A stretch of DNA of 64,000 bases, from NCBI GenBank assembly GCA_026989355.1, contig JALSJM010000010.1, forward strand, positions 1-64,000, written 5' to 3'. Under the pieces are notes generated by a model. The model did not search any database and was not told the DNA's origin. It saw nothing but the letters and a program-made list of their open reading frames with translations. This DNA comes from Paracoccaceae bacterium. Lineage in GTDB: Bacteria > Pseudomonadota > Alphaproteobacteria > Rhodobacterales > Rhodobacteraceae. Both the position numbers and the translations under genes were made by a program. Shown in pieces: positions 1-8,135 of the stretch. The stretch's first letter is position 1; every line of letters begins with the position of its first letter.

Positions 1-1
1 C

Positions 2-589
2 ACCTTGCCGTACAGGATCGACGCAGAGAATCCCGAGAGTGCGCAGTTCACAATTTTGCCCCAGCCCAAAGCCGATCCGCAGGATCATGAGTTTGCCCCA
101 GGACGGGCTTGGCGGTTGATCGCGACGATCAACTCCATCGACAAGGCCTCGCTCTACCAAATGTCCTATGCCCTCTCGCGGCGTTTCGGATGGGTATATG
201 TCGATGTCCCCCGTGACCCAACCGGTTTCATCCAAGAGTATTTCAAGAAGGCTGATCCGTCGCGGACGCCGCCTGCGGCGGGAGCACCATGTCAGCTCGG
301 AGAGTTTTGGTCTGCGATCAATGAAGTGCGCGAAATCGGACCCGCCCCGATCATCGATGCGATCAGGGCCATCCAATCGATGGATGGCTCCCCTGATTTC
401 TTCGCCGCGCCAACACCCGCGATGCGCACGGCGCTTCTGGATTCGATCGATATGGTGCTGCTGCCGATGCTGGATGGGATCATTCAGCGCGAAGCGGACG
501 CGCTTGCCAAAGCGGCGATCAAAGCCTTCCATTTGGACAGCAATGATGAGGCACGTATCACCGAGCGCATGAAATCGGTCGCGGTGTGA
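2..589 (+). CDS. McrB-like AAA+ ATPase, C-terminal part (5' end outside window)
   Basis: The frame is open to the left edge, so only the last ~195 residues are present and the true start lies upstream. The segment RLIATIN reads as strand 4 and sensor 1 of an AAA+ NTPase. It is followed by ALSRRFGW, which matches the arginine-finger helix that McrB-type restriction GTPases carry as RRF. Walker A and B would lie in the missing part. The stop codon TGA shares its A with the ATG of the next gene (TGATG), so the two are translationally coupled, as mcrB and mcrC usually are. The role is inferred: an NTP-driven DNA translocase subunit of a modification-dependent or LlaJI-like restriction enzyme. The DNA looks less GC-rich at wobble positions than the later chromosome, which fits an acquired island. 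Confidence 0.65.
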   Translation, partial: TLPYRIDAENPESAQFTILPQPKADPQDHEFAPGRAWRLIATINSIDKASLYQMSYALSRRFGWVYVDVPRDPTGFIQEYFKKADPSRTPPAAGAPCQLGEFWSAINEVREIGPAPIIDAIRAIQSMDGSPDFFAAPTPAMRTALLDSIDMVLLPMLDGIIQREADALAKAAIKAFHLDSNDEARITERMKSVAV

Positions 590-1824
590 TGCCAGGCGAT
601 GCGCAGGCTATCACGGATTATGCAGCTAGTCTGTTCTTGAGGTATTTCCGCAAAGGAACATTGGCAGGCGCCGAAGCCCCCGCATTTGATCTGCAGCAGG
701 ATCTTGATCTTCTGCGAAGCCAGTGGGCGGTCTCCAGACCTGTGCGTGAATTCTTAGGGTATGTGTTGTCCCATCCCCATGAGGCGCAGAGCCTCCTGAT
801 GTTCAGAAGGCGGATCGATGATGCCGTTGCGCGCGGCCGGATCGACGCGCGGGCTACGGCCATGCTACGCTTGACCAGCGGTTTACCCTCGGCGGTCGTG
901 GCCGATGAGCCTGTCCGTTCATTCGATACAGGCCCCAACCAGCTTGTGGCCTGGGTCGTTAGAAATGCCACGCTTCACGCGTCGAGGTTGCTGGACGAGC
1001 AACCGCCGGAGTCCGGATATCGCAGCCTTGTGGAAACGGCGATGGCAGAGCTTTCCGCAGTGAAACGGCTTGATGCGTTGCGAGAGCCGTTAAAATCAGC
1101 CAGCGTCGCGCGGCGTCCTGGCGTAGGCGCAATCAGGGATGCTTCGAGATCACGCCGCGGGCTCTATCGCTACGCGGTGGCAGCCTATCGCTCGCTTTGC
1201 AAGCTTGAAGCAGGTGATGACGACGCACTCTTGGAGATTGTCCAGAGCACGCTGATTGCACCGGTAGATGTCTGGCGGCGTTTTGAGCTGGCCGTGGCAG
1301 TTGGAATTGGCGAAGCTGTTTCCGAAAAAACTGGCGCGCCGATGCGGCTCAACATCGTGGCCGACGGGTCGGTCACCCCCATTGTGGAGTGCGGGCGCTA
1401 CGGTATTTTTTGGCAGAGCACAACAAGCCACTACGCCAAGCCACCGCCGGAACCCTCGGAAGTCCGGGCGGAGAGCGCACTTGCGGCCTACGGAAAGGGA
1501 CAATCTACAGACCGGCCCGATCTGGTCGTGGTGGATATGCAGGCGGGCCGTGCCCTCGCCGTTGTCGAAGTTAAGTATCTGGAAGGCGATACGGCGAATA
1601 CGCGCTTTCGAGAGGCTATGGGTCAAATCGTCCGCTATGCGCGAGGGTATGGCAGCGCTGGCGAAGTTGATGGAATTATCCGCCGCTCGTTAATTGCGGT
1701 GAGCCGCGAAGCCCCGGAGCTTCTCGATAAGAGCGCTCCGGCACCAATGGCTACGGATTTTCCTACGATGCAGAAAGACGGCCTTTTGCTGTGGGTTCGC
1801 TCCCGGCTTTTGGCTTCTTCGTAA
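589..1824 (+). CDS. McrC-like PD-(D/E)XK restriction nuclease subunit
   Basis: A 411-residue protein. Residues ~309-328 contain RPDLVVVD, a short loop and AVVEVKY. This is the D...(D/E)XK arrangement of the restriction-endonuclease fold, with Asp, Glu and Lys all present. The upstream helical region, with SFDTGPNQLVAW near residue 105, resembles the part that precedes the nuclease in McrC/DUF2357-type proteins. ATG 589 overlaps the preceding stop by one base; an in-frame GTG lies one codon earlier. The gene is coupled to the AAA+ gene, and its last 62 bp overlap the end of the convergent methyltransferase gene. The likely job is DNA cleavage driven by the AAA+ partner. Assignment to McrC is by motif and context, so another PD-(D/E)XK family is possible. 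Confidence 0.6.
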   Translation: MPGDAQAITDYAASLFLRYFRKGTLAGAEAPAFDLQQDLDLLRSQWAVSRPVREFLGYVLSHPHEAQSLLMFRRRIDDAVARGRIDARATAMLRLTSGLPSAVVADEPVRSFDTGPNQLVAWVVRNATLHASRLLDEQPPESGYRSLVETAMAELSAVKRLDALREPLKSASVARRPGVGAIRDASRSRRGLYRYAVAAYRSLCKLEAGDDDALLEIVQSTLIAPVDVWRRFELAVAVGIGEAVSEKTGAPMRLNIVADGSVTPIVECGRYGIFWQSTTSHYAKPPPEPSEVRAESALAAYGKGQSTDRPDLVVVDMQAGRALAVVEVKYLEGDTANTRFREAMGQIVRYARGYGSAGEVDGIIRRSLIAVSREAPELLDKSAPAPMATDFPTMQKDGLLLWVRSRLLASS

Positions 1825-3076
1825 GGCTCGCGGGGCGCTTTGCGCCGCCATCCTTAATCAAGGGAATTTCCGCCTCGTTCAAGGGCAATGAGCAAGGCGG
1901 GGAGATATCGTAGGTGACGCCCCGCTTCTTGTCGAGCGGCTGGACTTCGGGAACAAAGCGCGCCTTTCCGCCCAAGAGATATTCTTCCGAAAGCTCGCAA
2001 CATGTCCACTTGCGCTCAAGGGCCTCAGCCACCGCGCCCGTGACGCAAGATCCGCCAAACGGATCGACCACGTAGTCACCCGGATCGGTCAGGAAGCGCA
2101 TGAAGTATTCCGGCAATGCGGCAGGAAAACGCGCGGGGTGGATCGCTATGTTCTCGTTGCGGCAATGTTCCTGATACCGTCCGTTGGACTCGGTGTTGGC
2201 GATGGCTAAAAGGTTCGGTGGAACGGAGCCGCCATTGTCCTTTGAGAATTTCTCGGAAATATCGTGCCCTGAAGGGCGCAGTTTGGCCACATAACCGTTC
2301 TTGAGCAAATGCCTCATGGATTTGCTGTACGGCTGGAGCACCCGTTTATTGTTTGCCTTGGGAAAAGGCGTTTTCGAAAGCCACCATACGCAATTAACAG
2401 CATCCTTTACCCGCACGCGTCTGACATTAACCCATTCAGCTGGTGTTGGGAGCTTGGAGGGATTCCACCAGTAGTGCTCCTGGCAAAGATGGAACCCGTA
2501 TTCCTCGACAAGCATAATCAAGAGTTTGAAGTGATAGAGACTGCGCGTGGGCTGGCCGGGCACCCAAGCCCCGCCAATATCAATGACAAGGCTGCCACTG
2601 TCTTTGAGGACACGTTTGAAACCCTCGGCGAACGGGCGGAACCAGTCGCAATACTGATCGGCATCCTCATTACCGTAACTCTTCTTGCGTACCAGCCCAA
2701 AGGGCGGACTGGTCATGATCAAATCCACGCTCTCGGGCTTCGCCTTGTTGAACAGGAACGAGCGCGCATCGCCCCACAGGATTTCGCCGTGCTTAGTCGA
2801 GTGAAAATTACGGATCTGGGAAGCAGGGTATGCTTTGCGATAGCCCGCCAGGGTGACTTCTTCGGCTTCTTCTTTTTCTGCAAAGACGTCGTGCAGGAAT
2901 CGGATGTATTCACTTATACTCTTGAGCCCAAGTTCCTCGGTCTTGGCTTCAAACTCCTCGCGCTCCTGCTCGGTAAGACGGAGATTGGTGACCTTGGTGC
3001 GGGGGTGCTCTGCTCGGGGACGTGCCACTGCCTCAGTTCCTTTTTTCTGATCACGACACATCTCTAGCTCAGGCAT
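1763..3076 (-). CDS. Beta-class DNA (N4-cytosine or N6-adenine) methyltransferase
   Basis: A 437-residue site-specific DNA methyltransferase. The catalytic motif IV is TSPPFG at residues ~122-127, and the AdoMet-binding motif I, DPFGGSCVTG, comes later at ~338-347. This permuted order is the beta class. SPP at motif IV is more typical of N4-cytosine than N6-adenine enzymes, but the target base cannot be settled by eye. HPARFPAALPEYF just before motif I is the usual conserved block. Residues ~28-62 (NLRLTEQEREEFEAKTEELG and onward) look like a ribbon-helix-helix fold, an unusual N-terminal addition. The Lys-rich tail is encoded in DNA shared with the end of the nuclease gene. The likely role is protection of host DNA from the adjacent AAA+/nuclease pair. 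The start could be Met1 or Met6. Confidence 0.85.
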   Translation of the reverse strand: MPELEMCRDQKKGTEAVARPRAEHPRTKVTNLRLTEQEREEFEAKTEELGLKSISEYIRFLHDVFAEKEEAEEVTLAGYRKAYPASQIRNFHSTKHGEILWGDARSFLFNKAKPESVDLIMTSPPFGLVRKKSYGNEDADQYCDWFRPFAEGFKRVLKDSGSLVIDIGGAWVPGQPTRSLYHFKLLIMLVEEYGFHLCQEHYWWNPSKLPTPAEWVNVRRVRVKDAVNCVWWLSKTPFPKANNKRVLQPYSKSMRHLLKNGYVAKLRPSGHDISEKFSKDNGGSVPPNLLAIANTESNGRYQEHCRNENIAIHPARFPAALPEYFMRFLTDPGDYVVDPFGGSCVTGAVAEALERKWTCCELSEEYLLGGKARFVPEVQPLDKKRGVTYDISPPCSLPLNEAEIPLIKDGGAKRPASLTKKPKAGSEPTAKGRLSAS

Positions 3077-3665
3077 TTTCGTAAGACAAGAACCAGATGA
3101 GCTAAATCGTAAGACAGCCGACTAGAGAAACTCCGGTTTGGCGTTCAGCCCGACCCGCGGCCCTTCCACAACAAGCGAAGGTTGGTTTTGGCACGGCGGA
3201 TGAGGTGAATAGGGACCTTTCTTGCCAACCATTGTCTCGCGAGGCCCCTGAGAGAGGGCTTTTCATTCCCTTGTGCACCGCTGATCTCTGCTGTCAACGC
3301 GGGATGCATCGACGCTTGCCGCCGGTCTGAAGTGCCGGCAGATTCTGTCATCAGCCTTCCAGCCCTGAGCCCTTCAGTCTTGTCTCATAACCGCGTGTCG
3401 CTGCCAGTTGGGTTTTGTTCCATCTCACCAAACGCCACCGACATCGAAGTGTTTAGGTTGCGTTACAAAATAATGATGTGATTTCAGCGCATTACGAAAA
3501 ATTCACCAAATCACGGCAGTCATGAGGTTCAGAGAAAAATGGCCTAGAGAGACGAATTTCGGCCTTTTTGCGCGGTCGAAGGTGAATGGCCGGCCCGCTT
3601 AACCCTTGAAAACAACGGGAAAATTTTGGGACTGCGCAGGCGGAGAAACATTCCTCGAAAGCAGG
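3077..3665. other. Gene-free stretch between methyltransferase and tRNA-Ser
   Basis: About 590 bp without a convincing gene. The longest frame (68 codons, minus strand, 3145-3351) shows no family resemblance and no good ribosome site. The stretch 3450-3560 is clearly A+T-richer than the chromosome. No integrase, direct repeat of the tRNA end or terminator was recognised. Its position on the 3' side of a tRNA gene makes it a likely scar or boundary of the acquired module. Confidence 0.5.
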
Positions 3666-3755
3666 TGGCGGAGAGACAGGGATTCGAACCCTGGAGACGG
3701 TTTCCCGCCTACACGCGTTCCAGGCGTGCGCCTTCGACCACTCGGCCACCTCTCC
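3666..3755 (-). tRNA. tRNA-Ser(GGA)
   Basis: Read on the minus strand, the acceptor stem GGAGAGG pairs with TCTCTCC (last pair G-U), followed by discriminator G and an encoded CCA. The anticodon loop CTGGAAC lies in the stem CACGC/GCGTG and gives anticodon GGA (codon UCC). A long variable arm (GGCGGGAAACCGTCT region) and the T-loop GGTTCGAATCC are typical of class II serine tRNA. Its 3' end points toward the restriction module, the side on which integrating elements usually sit. Confidence 0.97.
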
Positions 3756-4002
3756 TTGCGGTGTTTCGTATAGTCATTTGCTCCAGCTTTTCAAGGCCCG
3801 TTCGGAAGGCATTTCCCTGGTGTCCGCCCTTCGGGAGGCGGAACCGGAACCGAATGTTCTCTGGCCTGGCTGATCAAGGAAACTTTCTGCTTAAACAGCG
3901 ATCGCAATATATTTCATTGTAAGCGTTGTTTTGCCCCTACCTTCCTTGTGAGGTCGTGATCTGCGAGTCCCTGCGTGGTGTAGTTTAGCAGGGATTCTCT
4001 CC

Positions 4003-4165
4003 ATGGAGCGCTCAACGGAGTTTCTCACAGGTGGCGACGTAGTCGTCGGCCCTCGGGGTCATCGGTGGTGGTCGGATGCGCTGAAGGCGCGGACCGTTGC
4101 CGAGACCCTGGCCGAGGGGCAACGGTTCGGGATGTGGCGGCACGTGACCTGCCACGGGATTTTTC
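4003..4165 (+). pseudogene. IS66-family tnpA (OrfA-like) N-terminal fragment
   Basis: The frame from 4003 reads GPRGHRWWSDALKARTVAET, which matches the N-terminus of the small helix-turn-helix protein of IS66-type elements (RRWSDALKARIVAETL in intact copies). At about 4120 the similarity moves to another frame (GATVRDVAARDLPR), so one base has been gained or lost, and the match ends soon after. Only ~50 codons remain and no other IS66 gene follows. Inactive remnant. Confidence 0.55.
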
Positions 4166-4179
4166 CTCCAGATGTGACC

Positions 4180-4622
4180 TTGGTCACCGACTCATAAGAT
4201 CGCAGCCAGATCCTGATTGAAGCGAGCCGGACAGATGCGAGATAGTTGTCATCGCGTTTGTCATATCTGGTTACCACTGTCCGGAAGTGTTTGAGTTTGT
4301 TGAATAACCTCTCAGCACAGTTGCGTTTCTTGTAAAGTTCGGGGTTGAAGGGAAACGTCTTCACACGCCCCGGCATCAGCCGGATGTTGGCGATCGCCCC
4401 GCGCGCGGCGAGGCTTTCATGCAGGGCATCACTGTCATGGGCGCGGTCGGCGGGCAGGGTCTGGCCCGCCTCGATCGCGCAAACATATCTGCCGCAGATC
4501 GCCCGTCATGGGCCTGGCCTTCGGTCAGTTTCAGCAGGATCGGACGGCCCACAGCATCGACCAAGGCATGGATTTTGGTGGTCAGCCCGCCGCGCGAGCG
4601 ACCCATGCAACGGGATGCCGGG
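4180..4622 (-). pseudogene. IS5-family (IS427-like) transposase, truncated and frameshifted
   Basis: On the minus strand one frame carries GRSRGGLTTKIHALVDAVGR and ILLKLTEGQAHDGRSA, the start of the IS5/IS427 DDE transposase core. A second frame carries ADRAHDSDALHESLAARGAI, MPGRVKTFPFNPELYKKRN and CAERLFNKLKHFRTVVTRYD, which form the C-terminal half. The frames switch near 4480, so at least one frameshift is present. The N-terminal domain is missing because the match stops near 4620, where IS21 sequence on the other strand begins. No intact terminal repeats were identified. Non-functional. Confidence 0.8.
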
Positions 4623-4624
4623 TT

Positions 4625-4831
4625 GAACGCCTGGCTTGAGGATCGGAGCCTGGCCTGCGCCAAGGCAAACAAGCACCCGGAGGGCCGCGACAGGACAATC
4701 CGGGACATGTTCGAAGACGAGCGGCCGAGCCTGGCCCCCTACGTTGGCCCGTTCGATGGCTTCCATGCGGTTCCGGCCTCGGCGTCCAAGACCTTGCCTT
4801 GTCCGCTTTGACAACAACAAATACTCGGTGG
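4625..4831 (+). pseudogene. IS21-family istA transposase C-terminal fragment
   Basis: WLEDRSLACAKANKHPEGRD, DMFEDERPSLAPYVGPFDGF and, after a one-base insertion near 4793, CLVRFDNNKYSVDARA match the C-terminal part of IstA, which in intact copies reads KTCLVRFDNNKYSV. Only ~70 codons are left. The fragment abuts the IS5 remnant on its left and runs straight into the hdeD-like remnant at its right, so the junctions are deletion or insertion scars. Confidence 0.7.
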
Positions 4832-5030
4832 ATGCTCGGGCTTGCAGGCCTTGTCAACCTGGCACTCGGGGTTGCGATCCCGATCGTGCTGTGGACAAAC
4901 CCGGCCGCCGGCATCCTGACCATGGGCTGGCTGATCGGCTTTCATGCGCTTGTCCACGGCGCGCTTTGAAATCGCGCTGGCGTTCACCCTGCGCGGACTG
5001 CGCACCATATCTCTGGCAACGCCGCAAGCT
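4832..5030 (+). pseudogene. HdeD-family (DUF308) membrane protein remnant
   Basis: From ATG 4832 the frame encodes LGLAGLVNLALGVAIPIVLW, then AAGILTMGWLIGFHALVHGA, two hydrophobic hairpins of the HdeD/DUF308 type. It hits a stop at ~4969, but the neighbouring frame continues the family pattern with FEIALAFTLRGLR. That shows a one-base frameshift near 4965. The 5' part is missing at the junction with the istA fragment. HdeD proteins are linked to acid resistance; this copy is a fragment and should be inactive. Confidence 0.5.
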
Positions 5031-5073
5031 GATGTCCCGATGAAGAAGGCTACAGGGCTCGGAAAAGGCGCCG

Positions 5074-5670
5074 TCAGCCCCTGCCGGCGCCTTCGTCGTC
5101 TTCCAGACCCTCGCTGTTGGCCTTTATGTCGGCAAGAACGGTTTCACTGTCCTCTCCCTCGATCCGGCCCAGCAGATCGCGCCGCATGTGATAGGTCAGA
5201 ACCGCCACTGCCCGCATGATGCGCGCCTGTTCGGGCTGCAGGATGCGATCATCCGCAACTGCATCATCGAGGCGCTTCAGAACCTCCCGGAAATGACGGA
5301 TCACATCGGCGCTTGCGATCATTGCCAGCCGGTGATTGAGCACCCGAAGTTCGGCCAGCTGGGTATCCTCCATCCGGCCCGTTTCAACGATTTCGCCGAT
5401 ATGTTCGATCAACGCGGTGTAGGTGGCGCTCTTGTGGTCAAGCAGCAGCACCTGCCCTTCCTTGCGCAGTTCGAGTTCAGTCTGCTGATTGAGCAGCAGC
5501 GCGGTGATCAGCACCGTGGCAACGGCCCCGATGAACACCAGGATGATCTCCTGAGAAAACGGAAAATCCCCGGCAACCCCATAGAGATAACGAAATGTCA
5601 GGTAACTTGCGAATGACGTGAGCAGGATCAGGGCCAGAAGAAAAACCCGGCTGGCAAGCAGTTTCTTCAT
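5074..5670 (-). CDS. Two-TM membrane protein of unknown function
   Basis: 198 residues. Two membrane segments near the N-terminus (VFLLALILLTSFASYLTF, residues ~9-26, and IILVFIGAVATVLITALLL, ~42-60) precede a charged, helical cytoplasmic domain of ~130 residues ending in an acidic tail. I do not recognise the family. Its ATG overlaps the mscS stop (ATGA), so it is the last gene of the trgA-trgB-cysK-mscS transcription unit and is probably made with the channel. It might be a channel accessory protein, but nothing in the sequence proves this. Confidence 0.75.
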   Translation of the reverse strand: MKKLLASRVFLLALILLTSFASYLTFRYLYGVAGDFPFSQEIILVFIGAVATVLITALLLNQQTELELRKEGQVLLLDHKSATYTALIEHIGEIVETGRMEDTQLAELRVLNHRLAMIASADVIRHFREVLKRLDDAVADDRILQPEQARIMRAVAVLTYHMRRDLLGRIEGEDSETVLADIKANSEGLEDDEGAGRG

Positions 5671-8135
5671 GTCTCATCCCCCGTCAGCCGCGCCGGATCC
5701 GCCCCTCCGGTTCCGGTTTCTTCCCCGCCCGTCCGCCCACACGAACGCTCCGCGGGATCGCAGGCGCCCTTCAGGCTCTCTGGATTGCGCAGCCAGATAT
5801 CGCGCTGCGCGAAGGGGATCTCGATCCCCTCTTCGGCGAAGCGTCGGGCGATTTCGTGATTGAGATCGGACCTGACGCTGAGGCTGAAATTCACGTCGCG
5901 CAGGATGGCGCGGATCTCGAAATCGAGCGAATCCGCCCCGAAGCCCTGAAAGATCACCCCCGGCGGCGGGTTGACCAGCACCATGGGGTGGGCTTCGGCG
6001 ATTTCGCGCAGGATCCTTTCCACCCGGCGCGTATCGGTGCCATAGGCCACCCCGACAGGCACGATGATCCGGCCCACGGAATTGCCGCGCGTCCAGTTCG
6101 TTACCATGCCCGAAACCAGATCGGAATTGGGCACGATCACATCGGTTCGGTCAAAGGTTTCGATGCGGGTCGAGCGCACGGAAATGTCGCGCACATAGCC
6201 CATCTTTCCGCCTACCTCGATCCAGTCGCCCTCGGCAATGGGGCGTTCGATCAGCAGAATGATGCCCGAGACGAAATTGGAAACGATGTTCTGCAGGCCG
6301 AAACCGATCCCCACCGAAAGCGCCCCGGCCACGATGGCAAGCGAGGAAAGATCGATCCCCGCGGCCGAGATCGCAACCACCGCCGCCAGGAAGATGCCCA
6401 GATACCCCACCCCCGAAACGATGGCGTTCTGCCCACCGGGATCGATCCTTGTCTTCGGCAGCACCGAGGATTTCAGCATTCCCTGCACGAGGCGCGTCAG
6501 CATGTAGCCGATTGCGAACAGGATGGCGAAGGTCAGGAAGCTGCCGGGCGAAATACGTGCCCCCCCGACCGAAAACCCTTCCCGGAACTGCTGCCACAGT
6601 TCGGTAAGATCGGCCACCCGCGCTCCCCAGATCAGCGCGAACAGAGGGAGAGAGGCCAGCATCAGGGCAAAGCCGATCAGCACCGTTACCAGCGACTCCC
6701 GCGCGGCCTTCTCGTCGCCGACGATCAGCCCGTAAAGCTCGGCCGCCACGCGTTGCAGGACCAGCAGGAACACCAGCAGCGCCAGCGAAACGATGGTCGG
6801 ATAGACCAGGGCCTCGCCCGCCCGCACATAGCCCACTGCCGAAGCCGCCACGCCCACCACCCCTACAACCATCACCACCCGGCCAAGGAAACGGATCAGG
6901 GTATCGCGATAGCCGCCCTCGGCTGCTTCCTCGCCTTCTTCCCCGGCACTGCTGTGCTCCAGCAGGATCCGCCCGATCCGAAACAGGCCGACCCCGCTCA
7001 GAACGATCAGCGGAAACAACAGAACATTGAGCGTGGCCGCATCCCAGCCCTCGTATGAGGCAATGTCTTCAAGCAGCAGGTTCACCCCGAGCGCCAGACC
7101 GAGCGCACCGCTGTAAAGGCGGCCGGCGCGCCTTTGAACCGCGTCCAGTTGCAGCGGTGCAAACTGATCGGGTATCTTGGGAAAGGCCCGCAAACCCAGC
7201 CAGCGGGCCACAAAGAAGATCATGCCTATGACCAGGATCGAGGACAGCACCAGATCCGTGCGCAGCCCCACGATCCCCGTTGCGTAGGCGGCGGCCACGA
7301 AGGCAACCAGCCCCAGAAACGGCAACAGGAACTGTGCGATCGACAGGACCAGCGCCAGAAACCAGCGCGCCGCACCACCCTTCATGCCGCTGACGCGCGC
7401 CGCCAGGCGTTCCATCCAGCGTCGCCCGCGCAACAGCAGCACCATTGCAATCACCAGGAAAACCAGAACCGCCGGCAGGTTCTTCTGCAGTTCGCTGCGT
7501 TGTACCTGGCTGTTCCAGGCGGTAACGAATTCAGAGGCAACGGTGCCGGCGAAAACCGCAAGATTGCCGAATGCCGCGCCCCAGTGGATGGGATTGAGCG
7601 GCGACGGCCCGAGCTCCAGAAGCGCGCTGGCCTGACGTTCCCGGATGATCTTGTCGATCCCGCGGATCAGCGCATCGGCCCGGCTGCGCGCCACCTTCGC
7701 CGCGCGCACCGGCGCTTCGAGCTGCAGCAGGCGATCTTCAAGAGCCTTGCGCTGTGCAGCAATCTCGGCGGGTTCATCGCCGGTTTCCGGTGCCGGCCCC
7801 AGGGCATCAAGCTGCGAACGCACGGTGGCGATCGCAGCCTTGTTGATTTCCTGCGCCTGTTCGAAACGCCCGCGCCATTGCACCAGTTCGCTGCGCAGCA
7901 CCTCAAGCGCCATTGTCGAGGCCCGCCCCGCATCCACCGCCTCTTCGGCCCGAATGGCGACTTTTTCCCATTCCTCGTAATCGGGCAGCGGAAGACCGGC
8001 TTCCTGCTGGGCCAGGGCCGCGCCGGCCGGTCCGGTGGTGACCGATGGCCCGATGCCCGGGCTCAGAACCAGGCACAGGATCAGAGCCAGACGGCAGAAG
8101 ATGGCGCGCAGGGCGAAGTGACGCGGCCCGCTCAT
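5667..8135 (-). CDS. Large MscS-family mechanosensitive channel with DUF3772-like N-terminus
   Basis: 822 residues. A signal peptide (AIFCRLALILCLVL) leads to a periplasmic coiled-coil region (~30-150) of the DUF3772 kind, then about ten membrane segments. The MscS core follows: a Gly/Ala-rich pore helix (IVAGALSVGIGFGLQNIVSN, ~600-620), then the beta domain with PIAEGDWIEVGGKMGYVRDI and VPNSDLVSGMVTNWTR. The C-terminal alpha/beta domain ends before an acidic/Gly tail. The family opens on membrane tension during osmotic downshock. ATG 8135 is chosen because it overlaps the cysK stop as ATGA; an in-frame start at 8180 would place 45 bp inside cysK. The downstream small membrane gene is also ATGA-coupled. 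Confidence 0.9.
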   Translation of the reverse strand: MSGPRHFALRAIFCRLALILCLVLSPGIGPSVTTGPAGAALAQQEAGLPLPDYEEWEKVAIRAEEAVDAGRASTMALEVLRSELVQWRGRFEQAQEINKAAIATVRSQLDALGPAPETGDEPAEIAAQRKALEDRLLQLEAPVRAAKVARSRADALIRGIDKIIRERQASALLELGPSPLNPIHWGAAFGNLAVFAGTVASEFVTAWNSQVQRSELQKNLPAVLVFLVIAMVLLLRGRRWMERLAARVSGMKGGAARWFLALVLSIAQFLLPFLGLVAFVAAAYATGIVGLRTDLVLSSILVIGMIFFVARWLGLRAFPKIPDQFAPLQLDAVQRRAGRLYSGALGLALGVNLLLEDIASYEGWDAATLNVLLFPLIVLSGVGLFRIGRILLEHSSAGEEGEEAAEGGYRDTLIRFLGRVVMVVGVVGVAASAVGYVRAGEALVYPTIVSLALLVFLLVLQRVAAELYGLIVGDEKAARESLVTVLIGFALMLASLPLFALIWGARVADLTELWQQFREGFSVGGARISPGSFLTFAILFAIGYMLTRLVQGMLKSSVLPKTRIDPGGQNAIVSGVGYLGIFLAAVVAISAAGIDLSSLAIVAGALSVGIGFGLQNIVSNFVSGIILLIERPIAEGDWIEVGGKMGYVRDISVRSTRIETFDRTDVIVPNSDLVSGMVTNWTRGNSVGRIIVPVGVAYGTDTRRVERILREIAEAHPMVLVNPPPGVIFQGFGADSLDFEIRAILRDVNFSLSVRSDLNHEIARRFAEEGIEIPFAQRDIWLRNPESLKGACDPAERSCGRTGGEETGTGGADPARLTGDET

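Noticed and set aside
3145-3351. 68-codon minus-strand frame in the gap before tRNA-Ser
   Set aside because: No ribosome site, no family, atypical composition. Listed only as part of the gap.
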